A stretch of DNA of 64,000 nt from assembly GCA_028284195.1 (NCBI GenBank), contig JANQSE010000012.1, positions 62,001-126,000 on the forward strand, written 5' to 3'. Position numbers and translations under genes: made by a program. This document shows positions 34,925 through 44,881 of this stretch, in pieces (positions within the stretch are counted from its first letter, which is position 1; each line of letters starts with the position of its first letter). Source of the stretch: Balneola sp. (GTDB lineage Bacteria; Bacteroidota; Rhodothermia; Balneolales; Balneolaceae). The notes under the pieces were generated by a model, which worked only from the letters and a program-made list of their open reading frames with translations, did not search any database and was not told the DNA's origin.

Positions 34925-37284
34925 ATTTTAAAAACATGAGATATTGGGTAACTATTCTTTCGCTACTTTTTGTTTGGGGGTGTAGTTCCTCTTATGATGT
35001 CGAGTATGGGAATGAGATAGTCGGGCTTGGGTCGCCCATTGTATTAGAGTATGACAGTACCAGAATAGTACTTAAAGATTTCTTCATAAACCCGGATAAA
35101 CTTGATTCTGTAAAGGTGCCAGTTGGCTTAACGTATAGCTTTTCGGATGACAGGATGCTGCTAACATTATTTGGAGATATAGGGGAGAAATTAGACATAG
35201 CTTCTTTCTACTTTGGGGAAAGTAAATATGACATTCTACTAAAAAAGACCAACAAGCGGGAAATTACTTTTGCATTAAAAGATGCGGGATATCAGAAGGT
35301 ACAAGTTAAAGGGGAGATGAATAGCTGGAACCCAAACGCTACCGTTTTACAGAAGAAAGACGATACATGGAAAGCTACCATGCTTGTAACCGAAGGTATT
35401 TACCAGTACTTGTTCATGGTTGATGGTAAAGAGATGAAAGATCCGTTAAATCCTGAGGTGGTTTCTAATGGGATGGGAGGAAGTAATAACGTATTAATTG
35501 TGGGGCAGCCGGATATACTTAAACCAACACTCAAAACCTGGAATTTTGACTCAAAAATAATTTATCTGCAATCCGATTCTCCAAACAATGTAGTGGCATT
35601 TTGGGAAAACCATCAGCTTAAAACCGAATACAAAGATAATATTGTCAGAGTTTATCTACCTGAGTCTGCAAGAAATGTCGGTCGCTCTCATGTAAGAGCA
35701 TGGACGTACAATGAAAGTAATATTTCAAACGATGTGTTGATTCCAGTAGAAAATGGTAAGGTTTTAAAAAGCACGGAAAGCCTCACTCGTCAGGATGTCC
35801 GGGCGTGGAATATGTACTTCATATTAATTGACCGTTTCAAAGATGGAAACCCTGGTAATACTCGAAAAGTCGATGATCCGGATATCCATCCAAAAGCCAA
35901 CTATTATGGGGGAGATCTGGCTGGAATTACCCAGAAAATAAAAGACGGATATTTTGACAAGTTGAATGTAAATGCTCTATGGTTATCACCGATTTCTCAA
36001 AACCCGGAAAACGCGTATGGCTTATGGGACAAGGGAGGGATAAAGACTAAGTTTTCAGGCTACCATGGTTACTGGCCTGTTTCTTCCTCTAGGATAGATG
36101 ACCGGTTTGGGACTTCCGAAGAATTTAAAGAACTACTGCGTGTAGCCCACGAAAACGGGATAGCAGTGATTCTCGATTATGTAGCCAATCATGTTCATGA
36201 ACTGCATCCGGTGTATCAAAATAATAAGGATTGGGCAACAAGCTTATATTTACCAGATGGAAGATTAAACACTGAGCTTTGGGATGAGCAGCGTTTAACC
36301 ACCTGGTTCGATGTATTTATGCCTTCACTTGATTTCTCTAATCCTGAGGTAATCGAAACTATGACTGATTCAGCACTTTTCTGGATTCAGGAGTATGATC
36401 TGGATGGTTTCCGACATGATGCTACAAAGCACATTCAGCTTGAGTTTTGGAGAACATTGACTCGTAAAATGAAGGAAGAAGTGATTGTCCCCCAAAACCG
36501 CCAGGTATTTCAGGTTGGTGAGACATATGGAAGCAGAGAGTTGGTAGCCAGTTACATAAACTCAGGAATGTTAGACAGTCAGTTCGATTTCAGTATGTAT
36601 GATGCAGGTTTAAATGCATTTGGACAGGATTTATCCTTTACTAATTTGCAAAGCCAGCTTCAGGAGAGTTTTAATTATTTTGGCTATCATCATATGATGG
36701 GAATCATTTCAGGAAATCATGATAAGCCTCGATTCATTACTCTAACCAGTGGCGAAGTAAGTTGGAGCGAAGACTCTAAACTGGCCGGCTGGACTAGGGA
36801 AATTGGTACACCACAAGCCTTTGCTTATGACAGGCTTAGTATGCTGCACGCTTTTAACCTCACAATTCCGGGAATCCCTGTTACATACATGGGAGATGAA
36901 TTTGGGATGCCGGGTGCTAACGATCCTGATAATAGAAGATGGATGCGTTTTAATGATGAAGAATTTAGTGAACTGGAGTTAAGAAACCGCAATATCTATT
37001 CGAAATTAACAGAACTCAGAACTAGTAATCTTGCCATACTATACGGAGATTTCAATTTTCATCAGGTAGAAGATCATGTTATGGTTTACTCCAGATCTTA
37101 CTTTGAACACCAAGTGGTAGTGATTTTTAACAAGGAAAAAGTCGCTAAAGAAATAACTATTGAACTCAAAGATGGTTTTGACTATACCAGATTGATTTCA
37201 AACTTTGGAAATGATTTTAAAGTAGATGAGAATACTCTTACAGTAAGCTTACCATCCAATTCATTCGAAATTTTAACACTATAA
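34921..37284 (+). CDS. GH13 amylase/neopullulanase-like lipoprotein
   Basis: 787 residues. The lipobox is VWGC, so the enzyme is lipid-anchored. The N-terminal region carries a glycogen-binding-like E-set (VKGEMNSWNPNATVLQKK near residue 140). The GH13 barrel has DYVANH near residue 419, the nucleophile in GFRHDATKH near 497, Glu in QVGETYG near 533 and GNHDKPR near 598. The order, with an N-terminal E-set and a 780-residue chain, resembles SusA/neopullulanase-type enzymes that cut malto-oligosaccharides in the periplasm. The ATG overlaps the stop of the preceding amylase (ATGA), indicating coupling. Confidence 0.87.
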   Translation: MNFKNMRYWVTILSLLFVWGCSSSYDVEYGNEIVGLGSPIVLEYDSTRIVLKDFFINPDKLDSVKVPVGLTYSFSDDRMLLTLFGDIGEKLDIASFYFGESKYDILLKKTNKREITFALKDAGYQKVQVKGEMNSWNPNATVLQKKDDTWKATMLVTEGIYQYLFMVDGKEMKDPLNPEVVSNGMGGSNNVLIVGQPDILKPTLKTWNFDSKIIYLQSDSPNNVVAFWENHQLKTEYKDNIVRVYLPESARNVGRSHVRAWTYNESNISNDVLIPVENGKVLKSTESLTRQDVRAWNMYFILIDRFKDGNPGNTRKVDDPDIHPKANYYGGDLAGITQKIKDGYFDKLNVNALWLSPISQNPENAYGLWDKGGIKTKFSGYHGYWPVSSSRIDDRFGTSEEFKELLRVAHENGIAVILDYVANHVHELHPVYQNNKDWATSLYLPDGRLNTELWDEQRLTTWFDVFMPSLDFSNPEVIETMTDSALFWIQEYDLDGFRHDATKHIQLEFWRTLTRKMKEEVIVPQNRQVFQVGETYGSRELVASYINSGMLDSQFDFSMYDAGLNAFGQDLSFTNLQSQLQESFNYFGYHHMMGIISGNHDKPRFITLTSGEVSWSEDSKLAGWTREIGTPQAFAYDRLSMLHAFNLTIPGIPVTYMGDEFGMPGANDPDNRRWMRFNDEEFSELELRNRNIYSKLTELRTSNLAILYGDFNFHQVEDHVMVYSRSYFEHQVVVIFNKEKVAKEITIELKDGFDYTRLISNFGNDFKVDENTLTVSLPSNSFEILTL

Positions 37285-37293
37285 ATAATCAAA

Positions 37294-38658
37294 ATGATAA
37301 AGAGATCTATATTACTGATTCTGTTAGCTGTTGTTAGTTTTGTGGCATGTACTCCTTCAGAAAAGCCAATAAATAAAAAACAAAGCGAAGTTGTTCATCC
37401 GGAATGGAGTAAAAACGCTAACATTTACGAAGTCAATATTCGCCAGTATTCAGAAGAAGGCACATTCGATGCCTTCAGAAAAGACCTTCCCCGTTTAAAA
37501 GAAATGGGTGTTAAGATTTTATGGCTTATGCCTGTTCATCCAATCGGAAAAATAAATAGAAAAGATACCGAAGAAAGCAGAGGCAGCTACTACTCCGTTG
37601 CTGATTATAAAGATATAAACCCAAACTTCGGCACAAAAGAAGATTTCCGGGAACTGGTAGATGCCGCACATAAAATGGGTGTTAAACTGATTATTGATTG
37701 GGTAGCAAATCATTCGGCCTGGGATAATTCCTGGACAGAGAATAAAGATTGGTATGAATTAGATGAAGAAGGAGGATTTATGCCTCCAAGAGGCACCGAT
37801 TGGACGGATGTAATTCAACTAAATTATGAAAATGAAGAAATGAGAGCAGCGATGTTGGATGCTCTGAAATATTGGGTTGAAGAGTTTGATATCGATGGGT
37901 ACCGATGTGACGTTGCAGGAATGGTTCCCATAGATTTTTGGGAGAATGCCCGGGTTGAGCTGGATAAAATCAAGCCGATATTTATGTTGGCAGAAGATGG
38001 AGAACCGGAACTCTTGCATAAAGCTTTTGATATGAATTACGCCTGGGAGTATGCTCACATAATTCGCGAAATTGCGAAAGGTGAGCAAACCTTTGAAGAT
38101 TTAGATGCGTTGTTTGAACGAGATAGTAAGCGATTTCCTGATAATGCGTATCGAATGTATTTCACTTCCAATCACGATGAAAACTCGTGGAATGGAACTG
38201 ATCCGGAGATGTACGGAAATAACTTTGAGAACTTTGCAGTTTTATCAGCTACTGTAAAAGGCATGCCGCTTATTTATAATGGTCAGGAAAGTGGATTGGA
38301 TAAACGTCTCGAGTTTTTTGAAAAAGACCAAATTGAGTGGAAAGACTATAGATATTCTGATTTTTATAAAATACTGCTAAAGCTTAATACCGAAAACAAA
38401 GCACTTTGGAATGGATCATATGGCGGCACAACTGAAAGGATAGAATCGCCAAGTGGAACTTACGCCTTTAAAAGAAAGAAAGGTAATCATGAAATTATAG
38501 TAGCCATAAATAATAATTCTGTACCTGCTACTATTTTGCTGCCTCAATGGGGACATAACAACTATGCAGTTTATGGAGTTTTGGAAGGCTTAACTGATTT
38601 GTCTGAAATTAGGCTTCCGGCACATGATTGGTTCATTATTTCAACACTTAATGATTAA
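37294..38658 (+). CDS. GH13 alpha-amylase lipoprotein, short form
   Basis: 454 residues with lipobox FVAC. It is a compact GH13 enzyme lacking extra beta modules: EVNIRQYSEEGTFDAF marks the start of the barrel, then DWVANHS near residue 137, the nucleophile in GYRCDVAG near 205, Glu in MLAEDGEPE near 232 and TSNHDENSW near 293. Compact lipoprotein amylases of this type process short malto-oligosaccharides in the periplasm. It starts 9 bp after the neopullulanase-like gene and ends 17 bp before the transporter gene, in one operon. Whether it hydrolyses or transfers glucosyl units cannot be told. Confidence 0.87.
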   Translation: MIKRSILLILLAVVSFVACTPSEKPINKKQSEVVHPEWSKNANIYEVNIRQYSEEGTFDAFRKDLPRLKEMGVKILWLMPVHPIGKINRKDTEESRGSYYSVADYKDINPNFGTKEDFRELVDAAHKMGVKLIIDWVANHSAWDNSWTENKDWYELDEEGGFMPPRGTDWTDVIQLNYENEEMRAAMLDALKYWVEEFDIDGYRCDVAGMVPIDFWENARVELDKIKPIFMLAEDGEPELLHKAFDMNYAWEYAHIIREIAKGEQTFEDLDALFERDSKRFPDNAYRMYFTSNHDENSWNGTDPEMYGNNFENFAVLSATVKGMPLIYNGQESGLDKRLEFFEKDQIEWKDYRYSDFYKILLKLNTENKALWNGSYGGTTERIESPSGTYAFKRKKGNHEIIVAINNNSVPATILLPQWGHNNYAVYGVLEGLTDLSEIRLPAHDWFIISTLND

Positions 38659-38675
38659 TTGAAAAAGGAAAATGG

Positions 38676-40043
38676 ATGTCTGAACAAAACACTGATACAA
38701 AACCAAAACTGAGTTTTTGGCAAATTTGGAATATGAGTTTTGGATTCCTTGGAATTCAGTTTGGCTTTGCACTCCAAGGCGGCTTTATGTCCAGAATATT
38801 CCAAACTCTTGGAGCAGAAAAAGACGCTATCCCTTTACTTTGGATTGCCGCTCCATTAACGGGACTTCTAGTACAGCCCATTATCGGGTACTTAAGTGAC
38901 AGAACCTGGAATGTACGATTTGGTAGGCGAAGGCCTTATTTTTTGATTGGGGCAGTTCTTAGCTCAATCACACTGTTATTTGTTCCGCATTCTCCTTACT
39001 TATGGGTAGCTGCTGGTTGTTTATGGATTCTGGATGCATCTATCAATATAAGTATGGAGCCGTTTCGGGCCTTGGTTGCAGATAAATTACCAGAATCGCA
39101 ACGCTCCTATGGGTTTGTAGTACAAACATTGATTATTGGTATCGGTACATGGATTGCCAGTAACTTGCCATGGATAGTAAGCCAGCTTGGTGTTTCAAAT
39201 GAAGCAGCAGCTGGAGTTGTGCCGATGTCTGTAAAAGTTGCTTTTGGGATTGGAGCCTTTGTATTCATTTCAACCATTCTTTGGACCATTTTTACTACAG
39301 ATGAATATCCTCCGGAGGACATGGAAGCCTTCGAAAAGGAAAAGGCTGAAAATGCAGGCTTCTTTCACGGCATTAAAGAGATTTTTTCAAACATCTCAAA
39401 TATGCCGATTGTAATGAGAAAATTGGGGGTGGTGCAATTTTTTAGTTGGTTTGCATTTTTTACCATGTGGAGTTTTGCAGTTCCTGCTTTAACGGAACAT
39501 GTATTTGTTGCTCCGGCCCCTTTAGCAGATGCTTTAAATTTTGATGCAGCTAATAAAGCATATAATGATGCTGCCAATCTGGTTGGATCGTACATGGGTA
39601 CTTACGGACTGTCTTCAATGTTCTTTGCTCTGTTGTTAACTTTTGTAACGAGTAAAATCCAAATCAATAGAAAGCTAGTTCATTTCGGATCTTTGTTAGT
39701 AGGTGGAGTTGGTTTTATAAGTATGTACTTCGTCCCATCAAACTCAACAGCAATGCTGAATCTTAGTTTTATCTGCGTTGGTATTGCCTGGGGTAGCATT
39801 CTTTCCATGCCTTATGCAATGCTTTCCAGTAGCATTGATCCTAAGAAAATGGGTCTATATATGGGGTTGTTCAATATGTTCATTGTTATACCCCAAATTA
39901 TAGCTGCTTTGGGAGGAATTAACTTTCTGTACAAAACGATATTTGGAGAAGCTACTATTGGCACTATGTTATTAGCAGGGACATGCCTCATAATTGCAGG
40001 GCTTAGCAATTTTTTAATTACGGAGCAGGAAGCAATACGATAA
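38676..40043 (+). CDS. MFS sugar transporter (SLC45/GPH-like), likely maltose or malto-oligosaccharide
   Basis: 455 residues with about twelve membrane helices. The loop GRRRPYFLIGA after helix 2 and the start FWQIWNMSFGFLGIQFGFAL match the SLC45/GPH-like sugar:cation symporters found next to amylase genes in Bacteroidota. It should carry the products of the three amylases across the inner membrane, which completes the chain from surface binding to uptake. No glucokinase or alpha-glucosidase gene follows in this window. The substrate is inferred from the neighbours only. Confidence 0.83.
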   Translation: MSEQNTDTKPKLSFWQIWNMSFGFLGIQFGFALQGGFMSRIFQTLGAEKDAIPLLWIAAPLTGLLVQPIIGYLSDRTWNVRFGRRRPYFLIGAVLSSITLLFVPHSPYLWVAAGCLWILDASINISMEPFRALVADKLPESQRSYGFVVQTLIIGIGTWIASNLPWIVSQLGVSNEAAAGVVPMSVKVAFGIGAFVFISTILWTIFTTDEYPPEDMEAFEKEKAENAGFFHGIKEIFSNISNMPIVMRKLGVVQFFSWFAFFTMWSFAVPALTEHVFVAPAPLADALNFDAANKAYNDAANLVGSYMGTYGLSSMFFALLLTFVTSKIQINRKLVHFGSLLVGGVGFISMYFVPSNSTAMLNLSFICVGIAWGSILSMPYAMLSSSIDPKKMGLYMGLFNMFIVIPQIIAALGGINFLYKTIFGEATIGTMLLAGTCLIIAGLSNFLITEQEAIR

Positions 40044-40081
40044 GTTGTAACCGTTATTAAACTAATTGTACTTCTATCATT

Positions 40082-40231
40082 TTGCAAAGCTGGTATGCTA
40101 TAAATGAATTCCTATATGAATACAAAGTAGTAATTAAGCCAGGTTTTAAAGATGATCCTTTACATGCCTACTGTGATATAAGGATTGATGAGCACAAAAT
40201 AAATAGCACTAAGGCGGGGAATTATTCTTAA
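40082..40231 (+). other. Possible small ORF or gene remnant
   Basis: A 49-codon reading frame starting at TTG (LQSWYAINEFLYEYK... to ...KAGNYS). It has no ribosome site and no in-frame ATG. It fills most of the gap between the transporter and the thioredoxin-like gene and has a protein-like composition, but no family was recognised. It may be a decayed gene or chance. Confidence 0.2.
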
Positions 40232-40240
40232 GTTTTGTCC

Positions 40241-40768
40241 ATGAAGTTAGATAACAAGTACTTTCCAATCTTTATGGTTGTGGTAGCCGTTCTTTCAGCA
40301 GTTGCCATCGTGTATTCATCATTTTCTTATAAAACAACTCAAAAAGAGCGATTTCAGAAAGCTATAGTAGAACATGACTCTTTAATGAGTAAACCCAGGT
40401 TAGTAATTAATACTTCAGATTCAATCCGGTTTAACCAATTAACAGGTAAAGATTTTGTAGTAGTATTTTGGGCAACATGGTCAGAGAAATCTGATTTAAT
40501 GATGCAGGAAATATATACTCTTCAGGATCAGATAGATTCTTTGATAGTAATTTCTGCTCTGGTTTTAGATGCTCATGAAACTATTGATCAGAATCAGTTA
40601 AATGACAGTTTTATCCACATTGATGGGGCTTCTCTTTATAATGAGTTAAAAGTTCCGGGAATTCCTTCCTACATATTATTCAGTAAATACGGAAGCTTCA
40701 AATATGCACATATAGGTTACCAAGAAAATGCAGGTTATCGGGTGTTGAAAGAAAAGATCAATGAGTAA
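40241..40768 (+). CDS. Membrane-anchored thioredoxin-fold protein lacking the CXXC site
   Basis: 175 residues from ATG 40241 (an in-frame TTG lies 6 bp earlier). One N-terminal membrane helix (residues 8-27, FPIFMVVVAVLSAVAIVYSS) places a thioredoxin fold on the outer side of the inner membrane. The segment VVVFWATWSEKSDLMMQEI is where TlpA/ResA-type proteins have W-C-x-x-C; here both cysteines are replaced (WSEKS). The cis-Pro motif VPGIPSYILF is kept. A reductase role is therefore unlikely; binding or scaffolding is possible. It overlaps the pabC-like gene by 8 bp. Confidence 0.72.
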   Translation: MKLDNKYFPIFMVVVAVLSAVAIVYSSFSYKTTQKERFQKAIVEHDSLMSKPRLVINTSDSIRFNQLTGKDFVVVFWATWSEKSDLMMQEIYTLQDQIDSLIVISALVLDAHETIDQNQLNDSFIHIDGASLYNELKVPGIPSYILFSKYGSFKYAHIGYQENAGYRVLKEKINE

Positions 40769-41615
40769 TCATCAATATGTAATTGTAAATGGCGCGCTGG
40801 CTTCTGCCAACGAAAAAATATTTCCTGTTTCATCACGCGGGGTGGCTTATGGTGATGGGTGTTTTACTACGCTTAGAAGCTACAGTGGAAACTTTTTATT
40901 CTTTGATAAACATATTTCAAGATTACAAGAAGGAGCTCAATATCTTGGGATAAACTTCGACTTAAAAGTAGAAGAAATACACTCACAGGTAGATACTCTT
41001 CTATCAAAGAATAATTTGTATGGATCTGATTGTATAATAAAAATACTGTTACTCCGGCAAGGAGAAAGAGGGTTTAGTGCTGTCTCTAATGAATGCTCTT
41101 ACTTTATAACAACTGTAAATCTTTCTGGGAATAAGAGGCCTGTCATACTGCGATCAGTTGAAACAAGAGCGATCCCAGCAATTTCATTATCCAGAAAATT
41201 CAAGTTAACTAACAGTATTAATTATATAAAAGCAGTTCAGGAAGCAGAACGAAAAGGCGGGAATGATGCATTAATGTTAACGGTTGATGGCAATATCAGC
41301 GAAACAACCATTGCCAATATTTTTTGGATCAAAGGCAATCGGGTTTTTACCCCTTCTGCATCATGTGATATACTTCCGGGAATAACTCGATCTTTGGTTA
41401 TTGGCTTGTGTAACAACAATCTGAATGTCGAAGTTATTGAAGGTGAATTCAAATTGGATGAGGCATTAGATGCTGAGGTGGTTTTCGTAAGTAACTCTGT
41501 GCGCGAAATAACAGCTGTATCTGAAATAGATGAATATCACTTTGATGTGAGAAATCCTATCCTGAAAAAAATAAAAGAGCATTTTGAGATTTATAAACTG
41601 GCTAATCTGAAATAA
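40761..41615 (+). CDS. pabC: Class IV aminotransferase, probably aminodeoxychorismate lyase
   Basis: 284-residue PLP enzyme of fold type IV. YGDGCFTTLRSYSGN near the start, the PLP Lys in FKLTNSINYIKAVQEA near residue 140, and NISETTIANIFWI with ILPGITRSLVI near 200-225 are the usual landmarks. D-amino acid and branched-chain aminotransferases share these marks. Lyase activity, which makes p-aminobenzoate from aminodeoxychorismate, is favoured because the stop codon shares a base with the start of folC. The first residues overlap the thioredoxin-like gene. Confidence 0.75.
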   Translation: MSNHQYVIVNGALASANEKIFPVSSRGVAYGDGCFTTLRSYSGNFLFFDKHISRLQEGAQYLGINFDLKVEEIHSQVDTLLSKNNLYGSDCIIKILLLRQGERGFSAVSNECSYFITTVNLSGNKRPVILRSVETRAIPAISLSRKFKLTNSINYIKAVQEAERKGGNDALMLTVDGNISETTIANIFWIKGNRVFTPSASCDILPGITRSLVIGLCNNNLNVEVIEGEFKLDEALDAEVVFVSNSVREITAVSEIDEYHFDVRNPILKKIKEHFEIYKLANLK

Positions 41616-42880
41616 TGAGTTCTTTTTATTCAATTAATGATGTTTGGAACTATTTAGATACTATCCCAAAATTTCATGATAAAGGAGTAAATGCCACTAA
41701 TTTTACTCTCAAAAATATTATCGATTTTTGTGAATCAATAGGGAACCCACAAAATAGCTATCCATCAATTCATGTGGCAGGCACGAACGGCAAAGGAACA
41801 ACCTGCTATTTACTGGAAGCTGTTTATAAACAAGCCGGATTTAAACCAGGAATGTTTACTTCCCCACATTTACTTCGATACAACGAACGGATCCGTATAA
41901 GTGGCGAAGAGGCACATGATGTTATGATCTTGCACTTCTTCCAGAAATTTGAATTGGAGCTCAAAAAGACTTCTCTGACCTATTTTGAAATTAGTACGGC
42001 TTTAGCATTCTGGATTTTTTCTGAAAAGAAAATAGATATAGCGATCATCGAAGCCGGGTTAGGAGGGAGGCTTGATTCAACCAACATCATTAGCCCTGAA
42101 CTCTCAATCATAACAAATATAGGCTTGGATCATCAGGATATACTGGGAGATAGCATTGAAGAAATTGCTTTCGAGAAGGTGGGTATCGTGAAAGAAGGTA
42201 TTCCTGTAATTCTTGGAAACATCAATTCAACGGCAGAACGTGTAATTAAAGAACAAGCTGAAAAGAAGAATTCCGTTGCCATTAAATGCAGAGACATAAA
42301 TCCGGATTGGGATAATGGAAAGGTTCGCATTAGCAATGACAACTTCAGTACAAATCTAGTTGAGCCTGTTAACAGGTGGAATGTAGCATCAGTTTTTCTT
42401 GCAGTTAAAGCGTTGAAGAGCAAATTTGATGTAAGTAAAGATGATTTCAAAAAGATGTTGGGATCATTTAAAGGCGTACCTGCCCGGTTCGAAAAACTGC
42501 ATCCCGAAAAGGATTGGTATTTCAGTGGTGCTCATAACAAGGAAGCACTGGAATCCACATGTAACACAGCGAATGAGATATCACCAAAAAAGCCTGTTTT
42601 TATCTTTTCGATGATGAAAGACAAAGTAAACTCTGAAATGATTAGCCTTTACAAGCCATATAAGAATATATATTACTTTGATATGGAAACGGAAAGAGGA
42701 GCAAGCTTTAAAGATATTCAACAATGGTTTCCAGTAAAAAAAATAGATAAAAGCACTGCAAAAAGTATTTTAAAGGAATTAGAGACTTCATTAGTTATTT
42801 TTACAGGAAGTTTTTACTTTTACAGCACAGTTAAGCGATGGGTTAACAAAAGTAAATCCCATCAATCTTTCCTTACCTGA
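41615..42880 (+). CDS. folC: Dihydrofolate / folylpolyglutamate synthase
   Basis: 421-residue Mur-ligase-family enzyme that attaches glutamate to dihydropteroate and folates. The P-loop is HVAGTNGKGTTCYLLEAV near residue 50. The folate-binding loop TSPHLLRYNERIRISGE follows, then EAGLGGRLDSTNII and the metal-binding His in ITNIGLDHQDILG. The C-terminal ligase domain has FSGAHNKEAL, a variant of the usual DGAHN. It starts on the last base of the pabC-like gene, so both folate steps are coupled. Confidence 0.9.
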   Translation: MSSFYSINDVWNYLDTIPKFHDKGVNATNFTLKNIIDFCESIGNPQNSYPSIHVAGTNGKGTTCYLLEAVYKQAGFKPGMFTSPHLLRYNERIRISGEEAHDVMILHFFQKFELELKKTSLTYFEISTALAFWIFSEKKIDIAIIEAGLGGRLDSTNIISPELSIITNIGLDHQDILGDSIEEIAFEKVGIVKEGIPVILGNINSTAERVIKEQAEKKNSVAIKCRDINPDWDNGKVRISNDNFSTNLVEPVNRWNVASVFLAVKALKSKFDVSKDDFKKMLGSFKGVPARFEKLHPEKDWYFSGAHNKEALESTCNTANEISPKKPVFIFSMMKDKVNSEMISLYKPYKNIYYFDMETERGASFKDIQQWFPVKKIDKSTAKSILKELETSLVIFTGSFYFYSTVKRWVNKSKSHQSFLT

Positions 42881-42977
42881 TTGAGTGTCATAAAAATTAT
42901 CAAATAAAGATAATGAGGCATTCACCCCAAACTCAGTAAGTATTCAAATAGTTGTATCGTAATATTTAAAGTTTTTT

Positions 42978-44621
42978 ATGTCAGATAATCAGACCGTAAA
43001 TCTAACGGCTGGGGAACTGGAATCCTTAGAAAAAAAGAAATTACCCGAGCTTAAAATACTCGCCAAAATGATTGGTGTTAAACGTGTTACAGGCGTTAAA
43101 AAGCAAGAGCTCATTGCTAAAATTCGTGAAGTTTCAAATTCAAAACCAAAAGGTATTACAGTAAAGCTTCGGCCTAGAAATGAGCCGCTTCCAACTTCGG
43201 TAGAAATTATTTCAGATGATAAAACGGAAACGGCAAAGCCAGAAAATGGAAGAGAGGAAGCTCGACAAGAAATAACCGCGGATGATTATAAAAAGGAACA
43301 ATCATCCCGCAAAGATGATGAATTGCTGGAGTATGGCGGGCAGTCTCATATAGTTTCGTACAAGAAAAAAGAAGAGGAACCGCAAAAAGAACAACACCCG
43401 AAAGAGAATAGTAATATAAAGCATAAAAAGCCGGAGCAGGATGTTCTTCCTGAGTCGGATGCCCCCACGTTACAAGAGCGTATTGATGAATTAACACCAC
43501 AGCTGGGGCCTTATTTGTTTAATGAAGGCACGCTGGAAATTTTACCGGATGGATATGGCTTTCTTCGTTCTGTAAACTACAATTACAAAGCCAGCCCGGA
43601 TGATATTTATGTTTCACCATCTCAAATAAAACGTTTCAGGCTTAAAAGTGGCGACTGCGTAATCGGAATTATTCGCCCTCCAAAAGTTGGAGAAAGATAT
43701 TTTGCTTTGCTTAGAGTGGAAGGCGTAAACGGGCGCGTTCCTAAAGACATGGACAATCGACAGGAATTTGATGATATGCTTCCAATTCATCCGGACGAGA
43801 GATACGTGATGGAATATGATCCGAGTAACTATTCAACCCGTTTTATCGATTTATTTGCGCCGCTGGGTAAAGGGCAGCGCGGTTTGATTGTAGCACAACC
43901 TAAAACCGGAAAAACAACGTTACTTCGGGGTATCGCCAATGCAGTAGCCACTAATCACCCGAATGCAAAAATTCTGATTTTGCTGATTGATGAGCGCCCT
44001 GAAGAAGTAACCGAAATGGAACGTACCGTTAAAGGTGCAGAAGTTGTTGCTTCTACTTTTGATGAAAAACCAGAAAATCATATTGATCTGGCTGAAATCA
44101 CCTTTATGAAGGCTAAAAGGCTGGTAGAGGGTGGTCACGATGTAATACTGCTTCTAGATTCTATTACGCGCCTTGCACGAGCTTATAATGTGAAGGCGAG
44201 TAATAAAGGAAGAACTATGACTGGTGGTGTAGATTCGGAAGCGTTGAAGAAACCACGCCAGTTATTCAGTTCTGCCCGCAATATCGAAAACGGTGGTTCA
44301 TTGACCATCCTGGCAACTGCTTTGGTTGATACAGGTTCCCGAATGGACGATGTGATTTTCGAGGAATTTAAAGGAACTGGTAATATGGAAATTGTTTTAG
44401 ACCGCCGTATTTCAGACCGCAGAATGTACCCGGCTATTGATGTATTCAGAAGCGGAACCCGCCGCGAAGAATTATTGGTAGCTGAAGAGGAGAGAGAAAA
44501 GGTTGTACTATTACGTCGCTATATGACCAACATGAATGCTTTTGAAGCGATGGAATTTCTACTCAAACAAATCAAAGGAACAAAAACCAACGAAGAGTTT
44601 TTGATCTCGATGAATAAGTAG
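42978..44621 (+). CDS. rho: Transcription termination factor Rho
   Basis: 547-residue hexameric RNA helicase. The N-terminal Rho_N helices are [21 protein letters not shown] charged linker (about residues 60-165, rich in Glu/Lys/Gln) is longer than in E. coli, as is common in Bacteroidota-like Rho. The cold-shock RNA-binding domain is [15 protein letters not shown]. The ATPase core has the P-loop [15 protein letters not shown] near residue 305, [13 protein letters not shown], the Walker [15 protein letters not shown], and the Q/R-loops ([16 protein letters not shown]). It terminates untranslated transcripts. Single gene with about 100 bp upstream. Confidence 0.95.
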   Translation: MSDNQTVNLTAGELESLEKKKLPELKILAKMIGVKRVTGVKKQELIAKIREVSNSKPKGITVKLRPRNEPLPTSVEIISDDKTETAKPENGREEARQEITADDYKKEQSSRKDDELLEYGGQSHIVSYKKKEEEPQKEQHPKENSNIKHKKPEQDVLPESDAPTLQERIDELTPQLGPYLFNEGTLEILPDGYGFLRSVNYNYKASPDDIYVSPSQIKRFRLKSGDCVIGIIRPPKVGERYFALLRVEGVNGRVPKDMDNRQEFDDMLPIHPDERYVMEYDPSNYSTRFIDLFAPLGKGQRGLIVAQPKTGKTTLLRGIANAVATNHPNAKILILLIDERPEEVTEMERTVKGAEVVASTFDEKPENHIDLAEITFMKAKRLVEGGHDVILLLDSITRLARAYNVKASNKGRTMTGGVDSEALKKPRQLFSSARNIENGGSLTILATALVDTGSRMDDVIFEEFKGTGNMEIVLDRRISDRRMYPAIDVFRSGTRREELLVAEEEREKVVLLRRYMTNMNAFEAMEFLLKQIKGTKTNEEFLISMNK

Positions 44622-44730
44622 AAGCGGATTTTTCTTGCTAATTTATTAATCTTTGTTTCATTGGTTGGGGGAGTAATAGTAACTACGACATTAACGGGCG
44701 TGCTTTAAGATGCACCAGTTTAATGAATAG

Positions 44731-44847
44731 TCATACACTATTGTTACTTTCGAACTCTTTCTTTAATTCGAGATAATCGGTATATCTCATTTCTTTAATT
44801 TCTTGTTCAGTAAATGGATTTTCCTGAACTTTACGATCAGGACGAAT
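44731..44847 (-). pseudogene. 3' remnant of an unknown gene
   Basis: An open minus-strand frame of 38 codons without a start codon, containing PFTEQEIKEMRYTDYLELKK and ending in EFESNNSV-stop. The composition is protein-like and helical. It is cut at its 5' side next to motif A, which suggests a rearrangement there. No family recognised. Confidence 0.35.
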
Positions 44848-44855
44848 TCATCTTC

Positions 44856-44881
44856 AACGGCCAGGTATAAGCGTAGTACAG
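44856..44881. repeat. Cassette-end-like motif A
   Basis: AACGGCCAGGTATAAGCGTA followed by GTACAG. It matches motif B (46268-46293) at 22 of 26 positions in the same orientation, and the TlpA-like gene lies between them. The 13 bases to its left (ATTCATCTTCAAC) also occur in the palindrome at 48316-48351. Confidence 0.55.
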
